A stretch of DNA of 64,000 nt. Source: Melanocharis versteri. Its lineage: Eukaryota; Chordata; Aves; Passeriformes; Melanocharitidae. Location: the NCBI GenBank assembly GCA_013397845.1, contig VZTG01006027.1, positions 972,287 to 1,036,286 of the forward strand. The letters run 5' to 3'. The position numbers and the translations under genes are program-made. The notes under the pieces were generated by a model. That model worked only from the letters and a program-made list of their open reading frames with translations. It was not told the origin of the DNA and made no database searches. Below are positions 27,219 through 39,039 of the stretch, one piece after another (the stretch's first letter is position 1; every line of letters begins with the position of its first letter).

Positions 27219-27284
27219 AGGGGGTCTAGAATGACCTTTTGAGGTCCCTTTCTGTACTGCATTTCTATGATTCTATGAAGTCCT
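27219..27284 (+). mobile_element. CR1 LINE, 3'-end fragment (avian type)
   Basis: The segment reads as the end of a CR1 non-LTR retrotransposon. A GGGGGTCTAGAATGACCTTT phrase matches the conserved 3' UTR phrase of bird CR1, a diverged GAGGTCCCTT follows, and the element closes with ATTTCTATGATTCTATGAAG, the characteristic 8-bp repeat tail. No reverse-transcriptase or ORF1 sequence is present, so it is a severely 5'-truncated, inactive copy, as is usual for CR1. It is the best evidence that the window is avian. Confidence 0.85.
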
Positions 27285-27604
27285 TGCTGAAAACAAATAA
27301 ATGTTATCAACATTCCTATAAATTATTCATTTTTTAAATCCACTGGTCATTATAAGATGATTGGCATAAGTAATAATCTGTGTTAGGGATGCGAAGGAGA
27401 GCGAAATGATAAAAAGCCTCCTTGATGTTCTGCTGCTGTTTGTCATCCTTTCGGGAGAAAGAGGGGTCTGACAGCCCTCCAGCTTTGCCCTCGGAGGGCC
27501 TGGGCTCCAGGCCCTGTACTTTCACTGCTTCTTTTGTGGTCTTGACAAGTCATTAGGGAAAGACTGAAACAGTGTTTTCGAAGCATCTTAGCTGCACTTC
27601 GGCT

Positions 27605-27720
27605 GGCTGCCCTGCTGCTCCCATCCCCCAGACTGCCCGGCCTTGCAGACTGCATTAATCAAAACTGTCCGTAGACATTCAGCCACTTGTATCCAGCTCC
27701 AGCCTGTCCTGCTTCTGTTT
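27605..27720 (+). repeat. Copy 2 of a diverged local duplicate or unknown repeat
   Basis: Partner of 26881-27010. The shared stretch here is ATTAATCAAAACTGTC...TCAGCCACTTGTATC...CTCCAGCCTGTCC. Differences are scattered substitutions plus a shorter spacer between the two matching blocks, as expected of an old duplication or two copies of one ancient repeat. The two copies also read similarly in one plus-strand frame (an L-I-K start and an L-Q-P-V-L end), which probably only reflects the nucleotide similarity. Confidence 0.45.
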
Positions 27721-28100
27721 GGCCCACAAGCAGATTTTAAACGTGCTTCTTGCCTATATTTTGATTTTTCTAGGTTTCTAAAAGACCTTTGCTTCGCATT
27801 TCTGTTTTCAGACGTGGATTGTAAAAAATAGATATTCAGTGTGTAAACAGTGTGCCCCAAAATCAGCTTTCTTCTCCCTCTGCCCCCTGTCATCTTCCAG
27901 TGACAGAGAGACAAGGGGAGCTGCTTTCAAGTGGCTCAGACACATCTGACCAGACACTCAGGGCTGCAGTTTCATTGTGCTGTGCCAGGTCAGTGCAGTC
28001 ACCACAAATACAGGGCTCCTCGCTCCCTGTCTGACCAAACTGCTGCAAAGCAAAGAACAAGAAATAAAGCTGCTCGTACTCATTTGGCTGCAGTAAATGG
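27720..28100. other. Non-coding DNA, nothing specific recognised
   Basis: Short stretch with overlapping small open frames on both strands and no identifiable feature. Confidence 0.5.
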
Positions 28101-28700
28101 GTTTCAACCATAAGTCTTTGGTTTCCTCTGCAGACGCTTTCAAACACTGTGCTTGCAGTTATTATTTTTAATCCCTATGAACTCACAGCACGGGCCGGAT
28201 GTTGGTGACCGTGGTGGCGTGGGTTACACAGCTCCTCGAAACGTCGATTTTGAATCTCACTGTAACTTAACCAAATGTTGCTGGTGGGCTCAGATACGTA
28301 CAATTAGCTCACTTAAAATGATGCCTCCGGTGTGCTAAGACACTTAAAATTAGGACCAGAAGTTAGGCAGTTAATCTGTAAAGCTCAATAAAGCCCCCTG
28401 TTTCATCCAAGGGTTGTCAGAAAATTCGTTCCACATCTGTACAGAAAAAAAGCGAGGTGTAAACTGCCAAGAACCATTTTAATGATGGCTGGAGAAAAAA
28501 GCAGCCAGATGGCAGGCTCTGCTGTGGCTGCGGTTGGTATTTAACTGCTTTTTTATTGGAAAAATATGGGGTGAAAAATTGTGTGGGACTCATTAGGCAG
28601 CCTGCTGCGATTCTGATCAGCTTGCCAATCTGTTCAGTGTGGCAAAGATCCAAACAGCCATAAATTTTTAGCAGAGGCTTATAATCTATGACTTGGAGCT
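28100..28700. promoter_or_regulatory. Candidate conserved non-coding element
   Basis: Single-copy block with CpG words in AT-rich DNA (GAAACGTCGATTTTG near 28238, CCTCCGG near 28324, AAAATTCGTTCC near 28421), several CTTAAAAT words and TAAT cores, and no simple repeat. The part 28480-28700 (TTTTTATTGGAAAAATATGG, then CCATAAATTTTTAGC) is especially enhancer-like. A 78-codon minus-strand frame overlapping it (28417-28653) has no known domain. Conservation is inferred, not measured. Confidence 0.4.
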
Positions 28701-28739
28701 TGTTAAACCTTCTCTACTCCCCCCACTTTTGTACACTGC

Positions 28740-28830
28740 TTGGTTTGGGGTTTTTTTTCCCCTTTTTTATTTTTTTAATAAAAGCTTCAGGGCTCAAGCT
28801 GTGCTGGAAAAAAAAAAAGGGGGGGGGATC
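28740..28830. repeat. Homopolymer cluster (T, A and G runs)
   Basis: GGTTTTTTTTCC, a second T-rich run, and then an A11 run followed directly by a G9 run at about 28807-28827. Low-complexity sequence; no transposon body recognised. Confidence 0.7.
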
Positions 28831-28999
28831 AAGTCTCTCACAAAAAAGCTCCAGTGAATAGCACATCTCTTTGCTCCTTCTCAAAGTAAGAGTCCATAAC
28901 ACAAGTTTAATTTTCCTGATCCTGCATATTAACTAAAAAATTGGGTGTGCAGCAACATCTAAAGCAAGAGAGTGAGTGGTGTTATCTTTCCACTGGCAT

Positions 29000-29400
29000 A
29001 GAGGAGCGGAGGAAATCCTTCTGCTCCTCTTTTGTCATCTTCAGAGGGAGGAAGGCTGTCGGAGGAGAGGGCTGTTTTTGCGGGCAGGCAGCTCCGCGGT
29101 GTTTTACCTTTTTGCCGAAACAATCCCAAAGTGAAGAATATGCAAATTTCAGGATTTCATAGCTTGGAGCAAAGTGTTAGGATCACAGCACGGCTGGCGC
29201 TCAGGGGAGACGGTAAACTGCTGGCAGGGTTTTAATTTTCCGTCGTAGTGGTGTCTGGATACCGAAGGATTCACAAAGGATCCTAAGAGGAAACTTAAAG
29301 CTTCCTTTTTCTTAATATTTGCATATTACAGAAATCGATTTCAGACAAAGGAAAAAGAGGTTTTAGAGGCTGCTGTGACATGTTTCCAAGTAACATACAC
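29000..29400. promoter_or_regulatory. Candidate regulatory element with an inverted octamer pair
   Basis: ATATGCAAAT at 29138-29147 and its exact reverse complement ATTTGCATAT at 29317-29326 carry perfect POU octamer sites. Between them are CpG words (GGCTGGCGC, CCGTCGTAG) in non-repetitive DNA. A third octamer lies at 29777-29784. Octamers are bound by POU-domain factors (Oct/Brn families). The motifs are seen directly; enhancer function is inference. Confidence 0.4.
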
Positions 29401-32330
29401 AGAGCTATTGATCTGGCCACTTTCACGGAGATGGAAAATAAGCAGCCAGCACTCCTTCATGGGAGTATAAATATTGGTTTTGAAAGATTTATGGAACCAA
29501 GAGGCCAGCAGTGGTATATATGGTTTCTAGTATATCTACTGTTAAAAATACTGAAGTATTTCTCAGAAATTGCCCTAAGAAGTGAAATAAAATTATAAGC
29601 TCTGGAGTTTTGATGCTTAACTGAAGCACTACTCTACTGAAATATTTTTATAATGATAACACTGAACTTGCACGTGCATTTGTATCCGGGCATGCACGCT
29701 GCATGTGTGCTGTAGGTTCAAGGTTATTTCAAGGAAATGTTTTGAACCGAGCAGTGAGCCAGTCAAAAAGATGTGTATGCAAATAGGTCAGTGTGCACAA
29801 TTGCTGTCACCAGCAGCCAAACTAGAGCCCTTCTTGCTTGGTAAAGGCAAAGGTGTTAACTTGACTCCTGCAGAAAGTGAGTGGGACTTCAGCTGATTAA
29901 TTTGGATTTTTCGTGCAATTTTAAATATGGCAGGAGCATAAAATGAGCGTCTGTACAACCCTAGTGTCAATGATTGAGAATTCTTTTTATTTGAACTAGC
30001 ATTTCCAGTAGCACGTCCCTTCTCATTACATTTTGGGATAACAGCGCAACAGAAATAGAGAAGAGCTAGCAGACTTCCTTGCAAATGCCACTGAATTTGT
30101 TTTAATGCTGGCCAAGCCTTCTCTAGCTAATTGTCTGCACCAGAATCAGAGCCCACATGGATGGATGTTCTCCTGCTTTGTCCAAGCCTACATGTACCTA
30201 TTTCCCTCCCCTTCTACTAAACAGTATGGCATTTCTTGCTACTAGCTGGTTTCTTCTAGCTGTTGTCTTTGTCAAGAATACACATGTAAATAGGGAAGAT
30301 AAAAGGTGAATTCTTCCCTTTACAGAATTTATTGTAAAAACCAGAAAAGAACAGTACGAAAAAGCCTAGGGATGTTGTCTCATATTTGCTATAAACATAA
30401 TACAATCAGAAAGTCTTTACGTTGTGAAAAGAGGATAAATGAGCAGATCGTGGTTAGAAAATCCAAGGGTGCAGTGATCTACTTGCAGTCTTCCTCCTTT
30501 TTTGTGTTCTGCCAGTGGGAATATTTGTATATTACTGTTCAAAGAAAAACTGTCTGTTTTCTTCCTAAAGTAATAATTTATGATGCATGAAGGACACTTT
30601 TTATTCATATTGACTTGTCTGTGTTTAGAGAAAGTTGTGTTTTTCCTTCTCCTGCTACAGGACTTAGGGGTTTGGGGCTGAGGCTGGTTGTGGGTTTTTT
30701 GGGATATTTCTGCCACTTGGAGTGGGTTGTCTTTAAACAAAAAGTTGAATCACGCCTCTGTCTTCCCAGCTGGCCTCAGGCTGGCAAAGACAGCCAATTT
30801 TTCTTCACTTCCAGGAAACTGGTTTATTCCTTCCCCTCCCCACCTCGACACACATACATTCATAACACAGCTCCTGCCCATGGAAAAGCCTCTCTCGCCC
30901 TCCAGCACACAGCATCTCCTAAAGGTGTTGAGAGGACTTTACTCTCCGTTGCCGCCTTCTTGTTTCTCTTTCTGCCTGTCTGCGGGGTGTGTAGCCATGA
31001 AAACAGCCTTATCACAGCCTGTCTAGCAATAAGATCCATGAATACTTTGGCTGTTCCCCAGGATGGTGTGAGCACAGCGTGCCTGTCACTCACGGCGGAG
31101 CGGGGAGCAGAGCAGCAGGGTGACAGCCGAGTCGCTGAATTTTATTTGGTGTGGGAGGAGGCTCAAGAGGGACTAGTGGAGTGTCACCAAATCTTATCAT
31201 TTTACTGCAAAATGTATCCTTAAAGGCACAGCTCCTGGAAATCTGCAATGAGAGAAGGAATTTTGGCTTCTCTACGGAAGTTAAATTAACTCATGCAGTC
31301 ACTAAGGAGACTTGGCAATAGGGGTGACCCCACTGCAAAGTCAGCAAGCAAATAGAAAAAATGCCCACTGTATTTATTTAATTAGGTTTTCATCTTCTGG
31401 GTTTGAAGCCAATTTTCTGATTTGTTGGGGAGAGAGGGAGGAAGGCAAATGGGCAAAGATTGATTTGTGTTCTCTACCCTTTGGTGATTCACTGGAAACA
31501 AGAATTGCCAACATGCCTCTGGTAGTTCCCACTGGGAAGAGCTTTTCCTCCTTGTTTTGAAAAAGTAAAAAAATTAATTAGGGTAGGATCTTCTCAGACA
31601 CCACTAATCTTGCCTCTGTCTACAGAGGCTTCCATCAAAGGCCAGCTGTGGTTTTGGGAGGTGAATGCTGCATGTGGGGCGGATTCAGCCTCCTCTTCTC
31701 GCAGCCTCTTCTCTTCTTCTCACATAAACACCAAATAGAGGCTGAACTCAGCTGACGTCAGTAACCTGGAAAGGAAGGACCAAGCTCCCCAAATGGTGTT
31801 TTTTCTTATTGCACAGTATAAAGCCTCACATCCTCCTGGCCAAGCTGTTCAGTGCAGGATGGTGTGGAAGGTGATGCCCTCAGAGCTGCTGCGATCAGGG
31901 TGGGAGGCTCCCGAGCTCTGTGCTGGGAATGGGAGCCAATGCCAGCTCAGAACAGGTCCCAGCTGGGCACAGTTCCCATCCAGGTGCTCACCACCATCAT
32001 CTGCTGCATGGGCTGTGGGTGAGCAGAGCAGCATCTCCAGGACTAACTTTGGGTTAACAGGTGGACAGGAAAGATCTCTCTGGAGCTGCTATCATTTAAA
32101 GTACAGCATGGATACCAGCTGGCTGTATTTAGTGAGTGTATTTTTTTCCTATGCATCATCAATGTACAGAAAATGTTGTTTGCCTTATTTTAAATGCCAT
32201 GTTTCTATACACAGCAGCTTTGTGGGGGTTACAGAGCCCTCTCCAAAGCTGGGGTCGGCAGTCCCTTCCCTGTGCCACCTGCGTGAACAAGCTGCTGTAA
32301 CAGCCTCACTTTATAAGATGCTCTTTTAAA
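29400..32330. other. Non-coding DNA, nothing specific recognised
   Basis: No supported gene or repeat family. Frames of 202 codons (30615-31223) and 178 codons (31793-32329) occur but have low-complexity or haphazard composition, no domain and no plausible exon boundaries. The stretch around 31130-31330 has some AT-rich, CNE-like character. An octamer lies at 29777-29784. Confidence 0.5.
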
Positions 32331-32690
32331 TAAATAAAGACAACTCCCAGCAGATACTAGCCCTTTACTTGCTAATAACACTCAAGTCCTTTTGGCTCTC
32401 CCAAACATCCCTTAAGAGAGGGGATTCTGCATTAAGCAACTTGTTCTGTCAGGAGCGATTCGCTCTGCGACAGGTCTGGCCCGCGGAAGAGACGGTCGTC
32501 ATCTGTGCAGCCTCTGCCTGGGGAGGAGGAGACACGATAAATGAAACAGATTAGTCATCTACAGGAGGACTTGATCGTCTGTCTTCCCAGATCTCTAAGC
32601 TTCCAGTGGAAGATCTAATTTTTCAATAAAGATAATTCAATTAGGAGGTTTTAATTAGGGAGTTGGAGCTGATTCCCCCCCCACACTCCT
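32330..32690. promoter_or_regulatory. Candidate conserved non-coding element
   Basis: Combines CpG-bearing words (AGCGATTCGCTCTGCGACAG near 32454, CCCGCGG, GACGGTCGTC) with TAAT-rich flanks (AATAAAGATAATTCAATTAG near 32625, TTTTAATTAGGG near 32649). Single-copy and not part of any tandem array. CpG retention beside AT-rich motifs suggests selective constraint or hypomethylation. Function unknown. Confidence 0.4.
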
Positions 32691-32833
32691 TCCTGTAGCT
32701 GTCAGCCTCTGCATGGGAGCATCCGTGCCCCTCCATCCCTGCTTCTCTTTTATTTATTTTTTTCAATTCCTAATCATCCTGGTGGAAGAAAGCAGGGGAG
32801 GGGGAAAGATGATGAAGGGAGAACAGGGACATA

Positions 32834-32860
32834 AAAAAAAAAAAAACAAAATAAAAAAAG
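32834..32860. repeat. A-rich low-complexity tract
   Basis: A 14-base A run followed by CAAAATAAAAAAAG. Simple A-rich sequence separating two CNE-like blocks; no retroposon body is recognised next to it. Confidence 0.7.
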
Positions 32861-32861
32861 A

Positions 32862-33140
32862 CCCACAGCATGTTGTGTCATTAAAAAGTGCCTTGTATTA
32901 CCCGGGAGCTTCTCCATCTGCTTTCGGTGGGCATCCCAGGAGGACTTGGCGATTATGAAGGAATTCTCGGAGGCCATTACTGGGAAGAGGAAAAAAGGCT
33001 TGCTGCAGACAGCTTAATGGACTAATTTGTAACTGTGAGAGCAGGAGAAATGAGTTGTTGGCCACGTTTTAATTTGACAGCGAGTGGCAGAACGAATGCG
33101 AAATGTGATGAGTGAGCAGGCGCGCTCCTTTTCGCGGTGC
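32862..33140. promoter_or_regulatory. Candidate conserved non-coding element
   Basis: Non-repetitive block with GTTTTAATTTGACAGCGAG near 33066, CGAATGCGAAATG near 33092 and GGCGCGCTCC (33120-33129). CpGs are frequent although the flanks are AT-rich. The texture matches deeply conserved vertebrate enhancers. Open frames across it are shadows in several frames without protein character. Confidence 0.35.
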
Positions 33141-35660
33141 ACTTTGCAGGGGCCCCTTGGCTTTCCCGTGGGGGCTGTCACTATTATTTTTTGCCTTCCC
33201 CATCCAGGCGAGGATGGTAGGGGCAAATTGGTGGGAGGTGCAAGGGGCGAGGATGGGTTGGAGGAGGGGAAGCGTGATCAAGCAAACAAGGCTCAGGATC
33301 CAATTTTATGCCAGCGTGAGGAAGGCAGGAGGGGACAGCTAAAGAAATTACCAGTATGTCTTAATTCTTTGTGTGATGAATGGGAGGAAGGTGCCTTATG
33401 AAGAGCATTTTCTCTGTACATTGCGACTTTGTTGTCATCTGACGTGTGTGCAGCCCTGCCTTTTGTGATCCACGTGTCCAAAGGTGATGACCAGCCGAAG
33501 CAAAACTTGGTGGTCTTACCAGGAGAAACTGGGGCTCCTAATTAGACTCATAAAGCTGATGTGCAGTTGTTGACCGTTACCCAAAACTTGTGTCCTTGCT
33601 ACAGCCTCTCAGAGGCCCTTACCCTCCAGTGCTGGTGCTTCCACCCCTCCCAGGGACCCTCTCACTGCTCTGACACTGCCCAGCCCCACCTGCGCCCTTT
33701 GGGGCATGGCATTAATTCAAGTGGCATCTGACATGGAGCCAGGAAAGTGTGGCCATTGCCCCCCCTGCTTGCTGCCCCGTGGTTAAACCCTGATGGTGTT
33801 CTGATGGGCAGCTTCAGCACTTGGCAGCCTCCCCTTGCCCTCGGGTGCCTCTGGGCACATCTCTCACCCTTTGGACTGAGGCTCCTGCCTGGGGGCAAAG
33901 GCAGTGCATTGCCTTCCCTGCATCAGGAGGCCTCTGTTCCACGCTGACATTTTGTCAGATCCGTTGTCCTTTAGCTTGTGATGTTTAAAAATCAATGCTT
34001 CTCCACCCAGAGGCTATACTAGAGCAGCTTGTATGAACTGATAGATAAATACGTGTGGTTCTGTCCATGCTACCTTCTTGGCAGCCAGTGCTCACCAGAG
34101 TTCTCCATCATGCACTGTATTTTTTCTATAACATGTTCTTTACTGAAGCTCACATAAGGGGAAGAAAATCCAATTGGCTGCTGTATTTTCCAGTGGGTTC
34201 TCTTCAGTGACCCATCATGTACAATTTAAAAAGTACTAATTCTGCCAGAAAACACACACGGATTGATAATAGAATAAATTGATACGTGTGAGCTGATTAT
34301 TTATGGTTTTCTTCCCAGGCTGCAATATCAAGGTATCATGATGACATAAATTGCATGAGAGTTGCTTGCAGGACAGCAGACCAGATATCATCCCACACCC
34401 TTGATGGGTTGTTGGAGTGGTCTCAGGGAGTCTGTATCACAACCAGACAAAATTCCAGTTCCCTCTCCTGGGCTGCTGTTCCTCACAGCTGTGTGCTGTA
34501 TCGAGGGCTCCTCCATGGGCTGGGGAATCCACTACATGGCCCCTCTGTGTCGTGTCCACCTTCAAGTGCCTGTAGAACCTAATAGAGCCATAAATCTTCC
34601 TCAGAGCTTTTACTAAGCACCTAGAAGGAGTTTTACATTACCTGAGTTGGACTACAAGAATTTATTTCTATTACTGCTGATGGCAGGTACTCAACATCCA
34701 ACTCCCCTTGATTTTCTAAGTGTTTCTTTGAAGATAAATTAACCTTGTTTGAAACTTTCACATTATTCACCTTAATTATATGTAGCACTGGACTTTTGAA
34801 ATGGGATGGGAGAAGATCTAAGAAGACAGAAGCCCATGCTTGGTCATGGCACAGAGAGAGGATGACAAAGAGAAAGGAGACTATTCTCCCAATCAGTACA
34901 AAACGTTGGCTTTGTGCCTCCTTAACTCATTAAGCCTCTGCTCTTGCTTTGGTGTTTTGATAGAGGGTGATGGGCAAAGGACCTTTTCAGTGCTTATTTT
35001 CATCTCACCTACTTGCCCGTTTCATCTCTGTCTCTGAACACTGATCTCCAGAAGAGAAGGCATTGGGGTTTCTCCAAGCCATCACCCTGGCTCAGGATGT
35101 TATCAGTCTAGGGCAGCAAGGAAACTAAATATAAGGAAGATAGAGTGTGTATGGCTGTATTTATCAAGAAGACTAAGTGAATGAAATCCATGTTGCCTCC
35201 AGGACTTCTGTTCCCACCTCGACCTGTCCCTTTTGAATCTAGGAACATGGCCCTCTGGTTTCAATCCTGCATGCACAGGCATGTGAATGGAAACTGAAAT
35301 TCCTAGATAGCAGCAGGCAAGACGTTCATTTACACCAAACGTGATCTTACGTATGGGACTCCCACTCACACTGGGCTGAGTCCACTGTAAGCAGGGCTGG
35401 AGAGCTGGGGGTAGGGAATCTCTAGGCTGTTTCCTTGCCAGTTACATCTTTCTTTTAAGGCTCATATAAACTTTTGGGGGTCCTGTGCCCTGGGTCTGGG
35501 GTATCTCAAAAAGCAGAGCTGGAGCTGGGTGGTTGTGTAAATTCCTGCCTTGCAGCAGCTCCCCTTCCCAAGCCAGCAAGGCTCCCGCTGCTGCCGTGGC
35601 CGCTCGCCCCCCCTTTTACCTTCCAGCTCACTGCGTCTGTTCCTGGAGGCCCCGGGAGGC
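33140..35660. other. Non-coding DNA, nothing specific recognised
   Basis: Mixed GC-rich (33600-33950) and AT-rich sequence. No recognised exon, repeat family or RNA gene. A small splice-acceptor-like TTTTCTTCCCAG near 34308 has no convincing exon after it. Confidence 0.5.
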
Positions 35661-35809
35661 TTTAACAACCACTAGATTGTTAGTGACAGTCAGACACTTT
35701 AACACTTAAAGTAGAAGGTTTGATTTAATCGCAAGGCTGTCATTTATTATTTGTCTGCTGTGTTCCGCCGGGGCGCCCGCTGATCAACTGCCTGCTCCCA
35801 GGAGGGCTT

Positions 35810-35858
<49 letters not shown>

Positions 35859-36160
35859 GTTTTTTTTTTTTTGTTATGTCTAAATCCTCAATACAAATTG
35901 CAGCGCTCCTAGATCTCCCAGCGGGACCCATTACCGCCTGTGGGGCATTAAGGATCATTAATAGTGCTGTCAGCAAGCTAGCCAGTTGGTTAGCTTCTCA
36001 TAAATAGGAAATTAATCCATCTACTTCATTAATAATGCCGAGTGTAGCTATTTTGTTGCACTTGATGTAAGGGGCCCTGTGTTTGTCTGTAATGCGATAA
36101 GACAGGACTCCAAATTAGCATTGAATGTCTGATACAAGAGTGCAGACTCAATTACTTAGT
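35660..36160. promoter_or_regulatory. Candidate conserved element split by a T tract
   Basis: Both sides of the T run look constrained. The left part has GATTTAATCGC and CGCCGGGGCGCCCGC (about 35721-35780). The right part has GGATCATTAATAG, CATTAATAATGCCGAG and AATGCGATAAG (about 35951-36101). No coding frame of protein character spans it. This is one of the strongest enhancer-like blocks by eye, but conservation was not tested. Confidence 0.4.
35808..35873. repeat. 66-base T tract
   Basis: Almost pure T, broken only by one C (35822) and two G (35858-35859). It is the longest homopolymer-like run in the window. On the minus strand it is an A tract, as at the end of a retroposed RNA, but no retroposon body lies beside it, so simple slippage expansion is equally likely. 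Its exact length may be unreliable in an assembly. Confidence 0.9.
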
Positions 36161-38060
36161 GGAAAGGTTTTTGTTTTGGTTGGGATTTTTTTGTGGTTTG
36201 TTTTTTTTTTTTTCCCCAAACCTCTTTAAAGTTCTTGAGCAGCAAGGAAAAAAAAAACCAACAACACTGATTTGCTCCATTATTTGTATTTTACAGGTTT
36301 TGTTTCCATCTCTTGTTTCTGTTTTTAAGAATAAATTGTTGGGGATGTAAACCAGTGAGTGAGAAATGGGGCCACACCTGGCAGGAAAAGCAAAATGCAT
36401 TAATTAGAGACAGGGCTAACTAGCTGTGCTCATCAAGCCTTCTGTGCTGAGGGCTTGGGGAGGGGGGTTTGCTTTTTACTTGTGTCTCTTGTTCAGGAAT
36501 CATTACTACACTGATGGATATTATATTTCACTTTGGAGGAGGAGGAGAGGAGGAGCAGTAATAGAGCAGGTTAAAGGAGAAAATGATCCATGGTAAGAGT
36601 CGTCTAGCTTTTTATGAGAAAATCATTTGCCTACCCAGCAAACGCAGAGTCCCTGATGGGTGGTATTGGAACCACTTAGAGGATATGAAGAATTCCGAGT
36701 ACATTTATCTATTGCATTTCTAATTAGTTTTACTTAATAATATCTAAGCACCAGGAACAAAATAGAAAGTTGCATGGCAATTATCCATAAAAGTACTTCA
36801 TCCTATGCTTCTGTGCTGTTTGGATCTTCCTGCATTTCCTTCCTTCCTATAACTTTCTCATCAGTGCATGGGAAAATACATGCAATTTTTCAGCCTTAAT
36901 TATTAAAGAAAAGCTTTTCAACAGGAGAATGGTTTCCCTCTTGCCCTGGAAAGACCGTACATTTGCCTTTTTGTACTTCAGCCTTGTGAGTTTGTTTTCA
37001 GCCAAACAAAAAATTCAGCTCGGATGACTGGTTCTCACTAGAGCTAGAGTTTGCAGTATGGGGAACCACTCAGTTTCATGGGAATTTTATCCAGAGCTTT
37101 GGGGAAACTTTGCTGGCAGTCTCCTTTGTGATACTTGAAGAATTTGCTTTCACTGGCTTTTGAGCAATATGCTGTTAAGTAGCATGTAGAGGAGGGATTA
37201 TAAACATGTAACCATATCAGGTCCCTGCCTCTGTCTGGGGCTCCACAGCACTGCCACAACATAAATAACAATCATTATAACTAATTACTGTTTGGGCATT
37301 GGGGAGGGAGAGCACTTGTATTTATTTTTATAATGGGAGGCAAATAAATTTCTGAAATATCAAGAGGAGGGAGGAAAGAGCTTCTATAAAGTGATGTGAT
37401 AAATAGATTTGGAAACATTCCAGTTCTCAGAAGCCAGTAGTCTGGAATGGATATTTTCTGTTGACAAACTCTTCAAACCACGTGAGCCGTGCTGTGTTTA
37501 TTTACGTCAGTTTTGCAGTAGAAATGCAGTTTCCAAAAGTGGCATGTGAACTAAGAGATACAGTACCACGGCAGGGATGATCCCAGAAGGAAAAGGTGTG
37601 GAGGATTCCCACACCAGGCAATGGAGAAGCTTGCATTTTTTGTGCTAGATGCACATTGCACGATGGTGCCATCCGAGAAATAGCCCTGAAGGGCAAAACA
37701 TACAAAGAAATACAGGAGGCATAGACCCTATCTCTAAAAATGCCACTATGGGTGCCTTCAAAGTTTACAAATATTCATTGTCCAAATTCCAGTGATGGTT
37801 CTGAATTTCACAATTGCCCTCCAGGACAAGCAAGAACAAAAGGATAAACCCAAACAACTTTGAATGTAGAACTGCACTGGAGGGAGAAGGAGGAAGTTTT
37901 GGAAATTCATATACAGGAACTGCACCGATTGGCTCCGTTTCCAAAGCATTTTTTTAGACTGCTGCCTTCTCCTGTTTGGAACTGTTTTGTGGTGTACAGT
38001 GAGTGGCAATCACAGCAAGCTGTCTGTCTCCACGTCCCCTCACCTATGTATTATTAGCAG
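36160..38060. other. Non-coding DNA with short AT-rich CNE-like pieces
   Basis: T-rich and A-rich runs at about 36187-36258. Pieces at 36660-36800 (TTTCTAATTAGTTTTAC near 36717) and 37260-37400 (CATTATAACTAATTACTG near 37273) look enhancer-like. A GGAGGAGGAGAGGAGGAG word lies at about 36536-36555. No gene recognised. Confidence 0.4.
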
Positions 38061-38620
38061 CAGTGGTGCCGAGAATCCAGTGGCCGTAAAAAGCCCAGCT
38101 GCAGCCAAAATCCTAATGCACTTCCAATTCCCAGTGCATTAAGCTTGGAGGAGTCTGTTGTGTATTATCCCAGGCTCTGTCCAGTTTCTCTAGAGGTTTT
38201 CTGGTGCTAAAATCTTTGCAAGCATTTTTGTCAAACGCTTAATGCTTTAAAACTTAACCTCATTACACTCCAGTCTATTTCTGTATTGAAGGAGAAGGGA
38301 GCATGGGAAGGATCTTTTTCCCGAAAATAAAAAGTCCAGCCAACATAAGTTAGATGCTTTGGAGGTTCTTTTATTGTAAACTACAGGAAAGGACTTTGGC
38401 AATGTGTTGAAATTGTTAGATTAAAGCTTTCCCCTCCATCACCCCCCATTCTGCCATTAAAGACCAATGCTGCTGTAAACAATTTATGGCTTTCTTAAAG
38501 GAAGTCAGATAATCCTGGCTGATTTGTGGCCATTCCTTTATTGCCTTGCCAAACTCTGCTTTGTCATTTCTGGTTGGAGGAGAAAGCACACACAGCCACA
38601 TATGTGCAAGTTTCTGACCT
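38060..38620. promoter_or_regulatory. Candidate conserved non-coding element
   Basis: AT-rich single-copy block with repeated AATGC/CATTAA words, CGCTTAATGCTTTAAAAC near 38236, and a long smooth stretch (TTCTTTTATTGTAAAC, AAACAATTTATGGC) at 38365-38490. No tandem unit, transposon tail or protein-like frame. Regulatory role is inferred from texture only. Confidence 0.35.
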
Positions 38621-39039
38621 CATTTTGAATGTTATGAGAGAGTGAGCACATGTGTCTTCGGGAAAAAAAGAAAGTAAAAGAAAAAAATCCTAGAGTAAAA
38701 GAATAATTTCCCTCGTAATTATGTTTTTTAAGAAATATGGGGTGTAAAATATACCATTACTGATTTTACAATCACTTGGCCAGTCAGGCAGGAGAGCTGG
38801 CTGACCCAGCCTAGCAGAGAGCACCACTCCACATTAGTGTCAAAATGGATGTTTAGTCGTGTGCAGCCATGGTGAAATTGGAAGTGGAAAGGAGCCAATG
38901 CTTCTTTCAGTGAGAGGGGAATAAGAAACCCTCCCTCTTGTTTTACAAATCTCTCCAGGGATGATGAAAATGGCTCTCTTCAGCATCCATCTCGTCCTTA
39001 GTTCTAGATCAGCGCATGTGGTAGGAAAATGCGTAGATA

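Noticed and set aside
30615..31223. 202-codon plus-strand open frame
   Set aside because: No domain, a second plus-strand frame is open over the same bases, and the length is not exceptional for a 64 kb window.
35808..35873. T tract considered as the minus-strand poly(A) tail of a processed pseudogene
   Set aside because: The sequence to the right, where the body would lie, shows no coding-like or transcript-like pattern and no target-site duplication.
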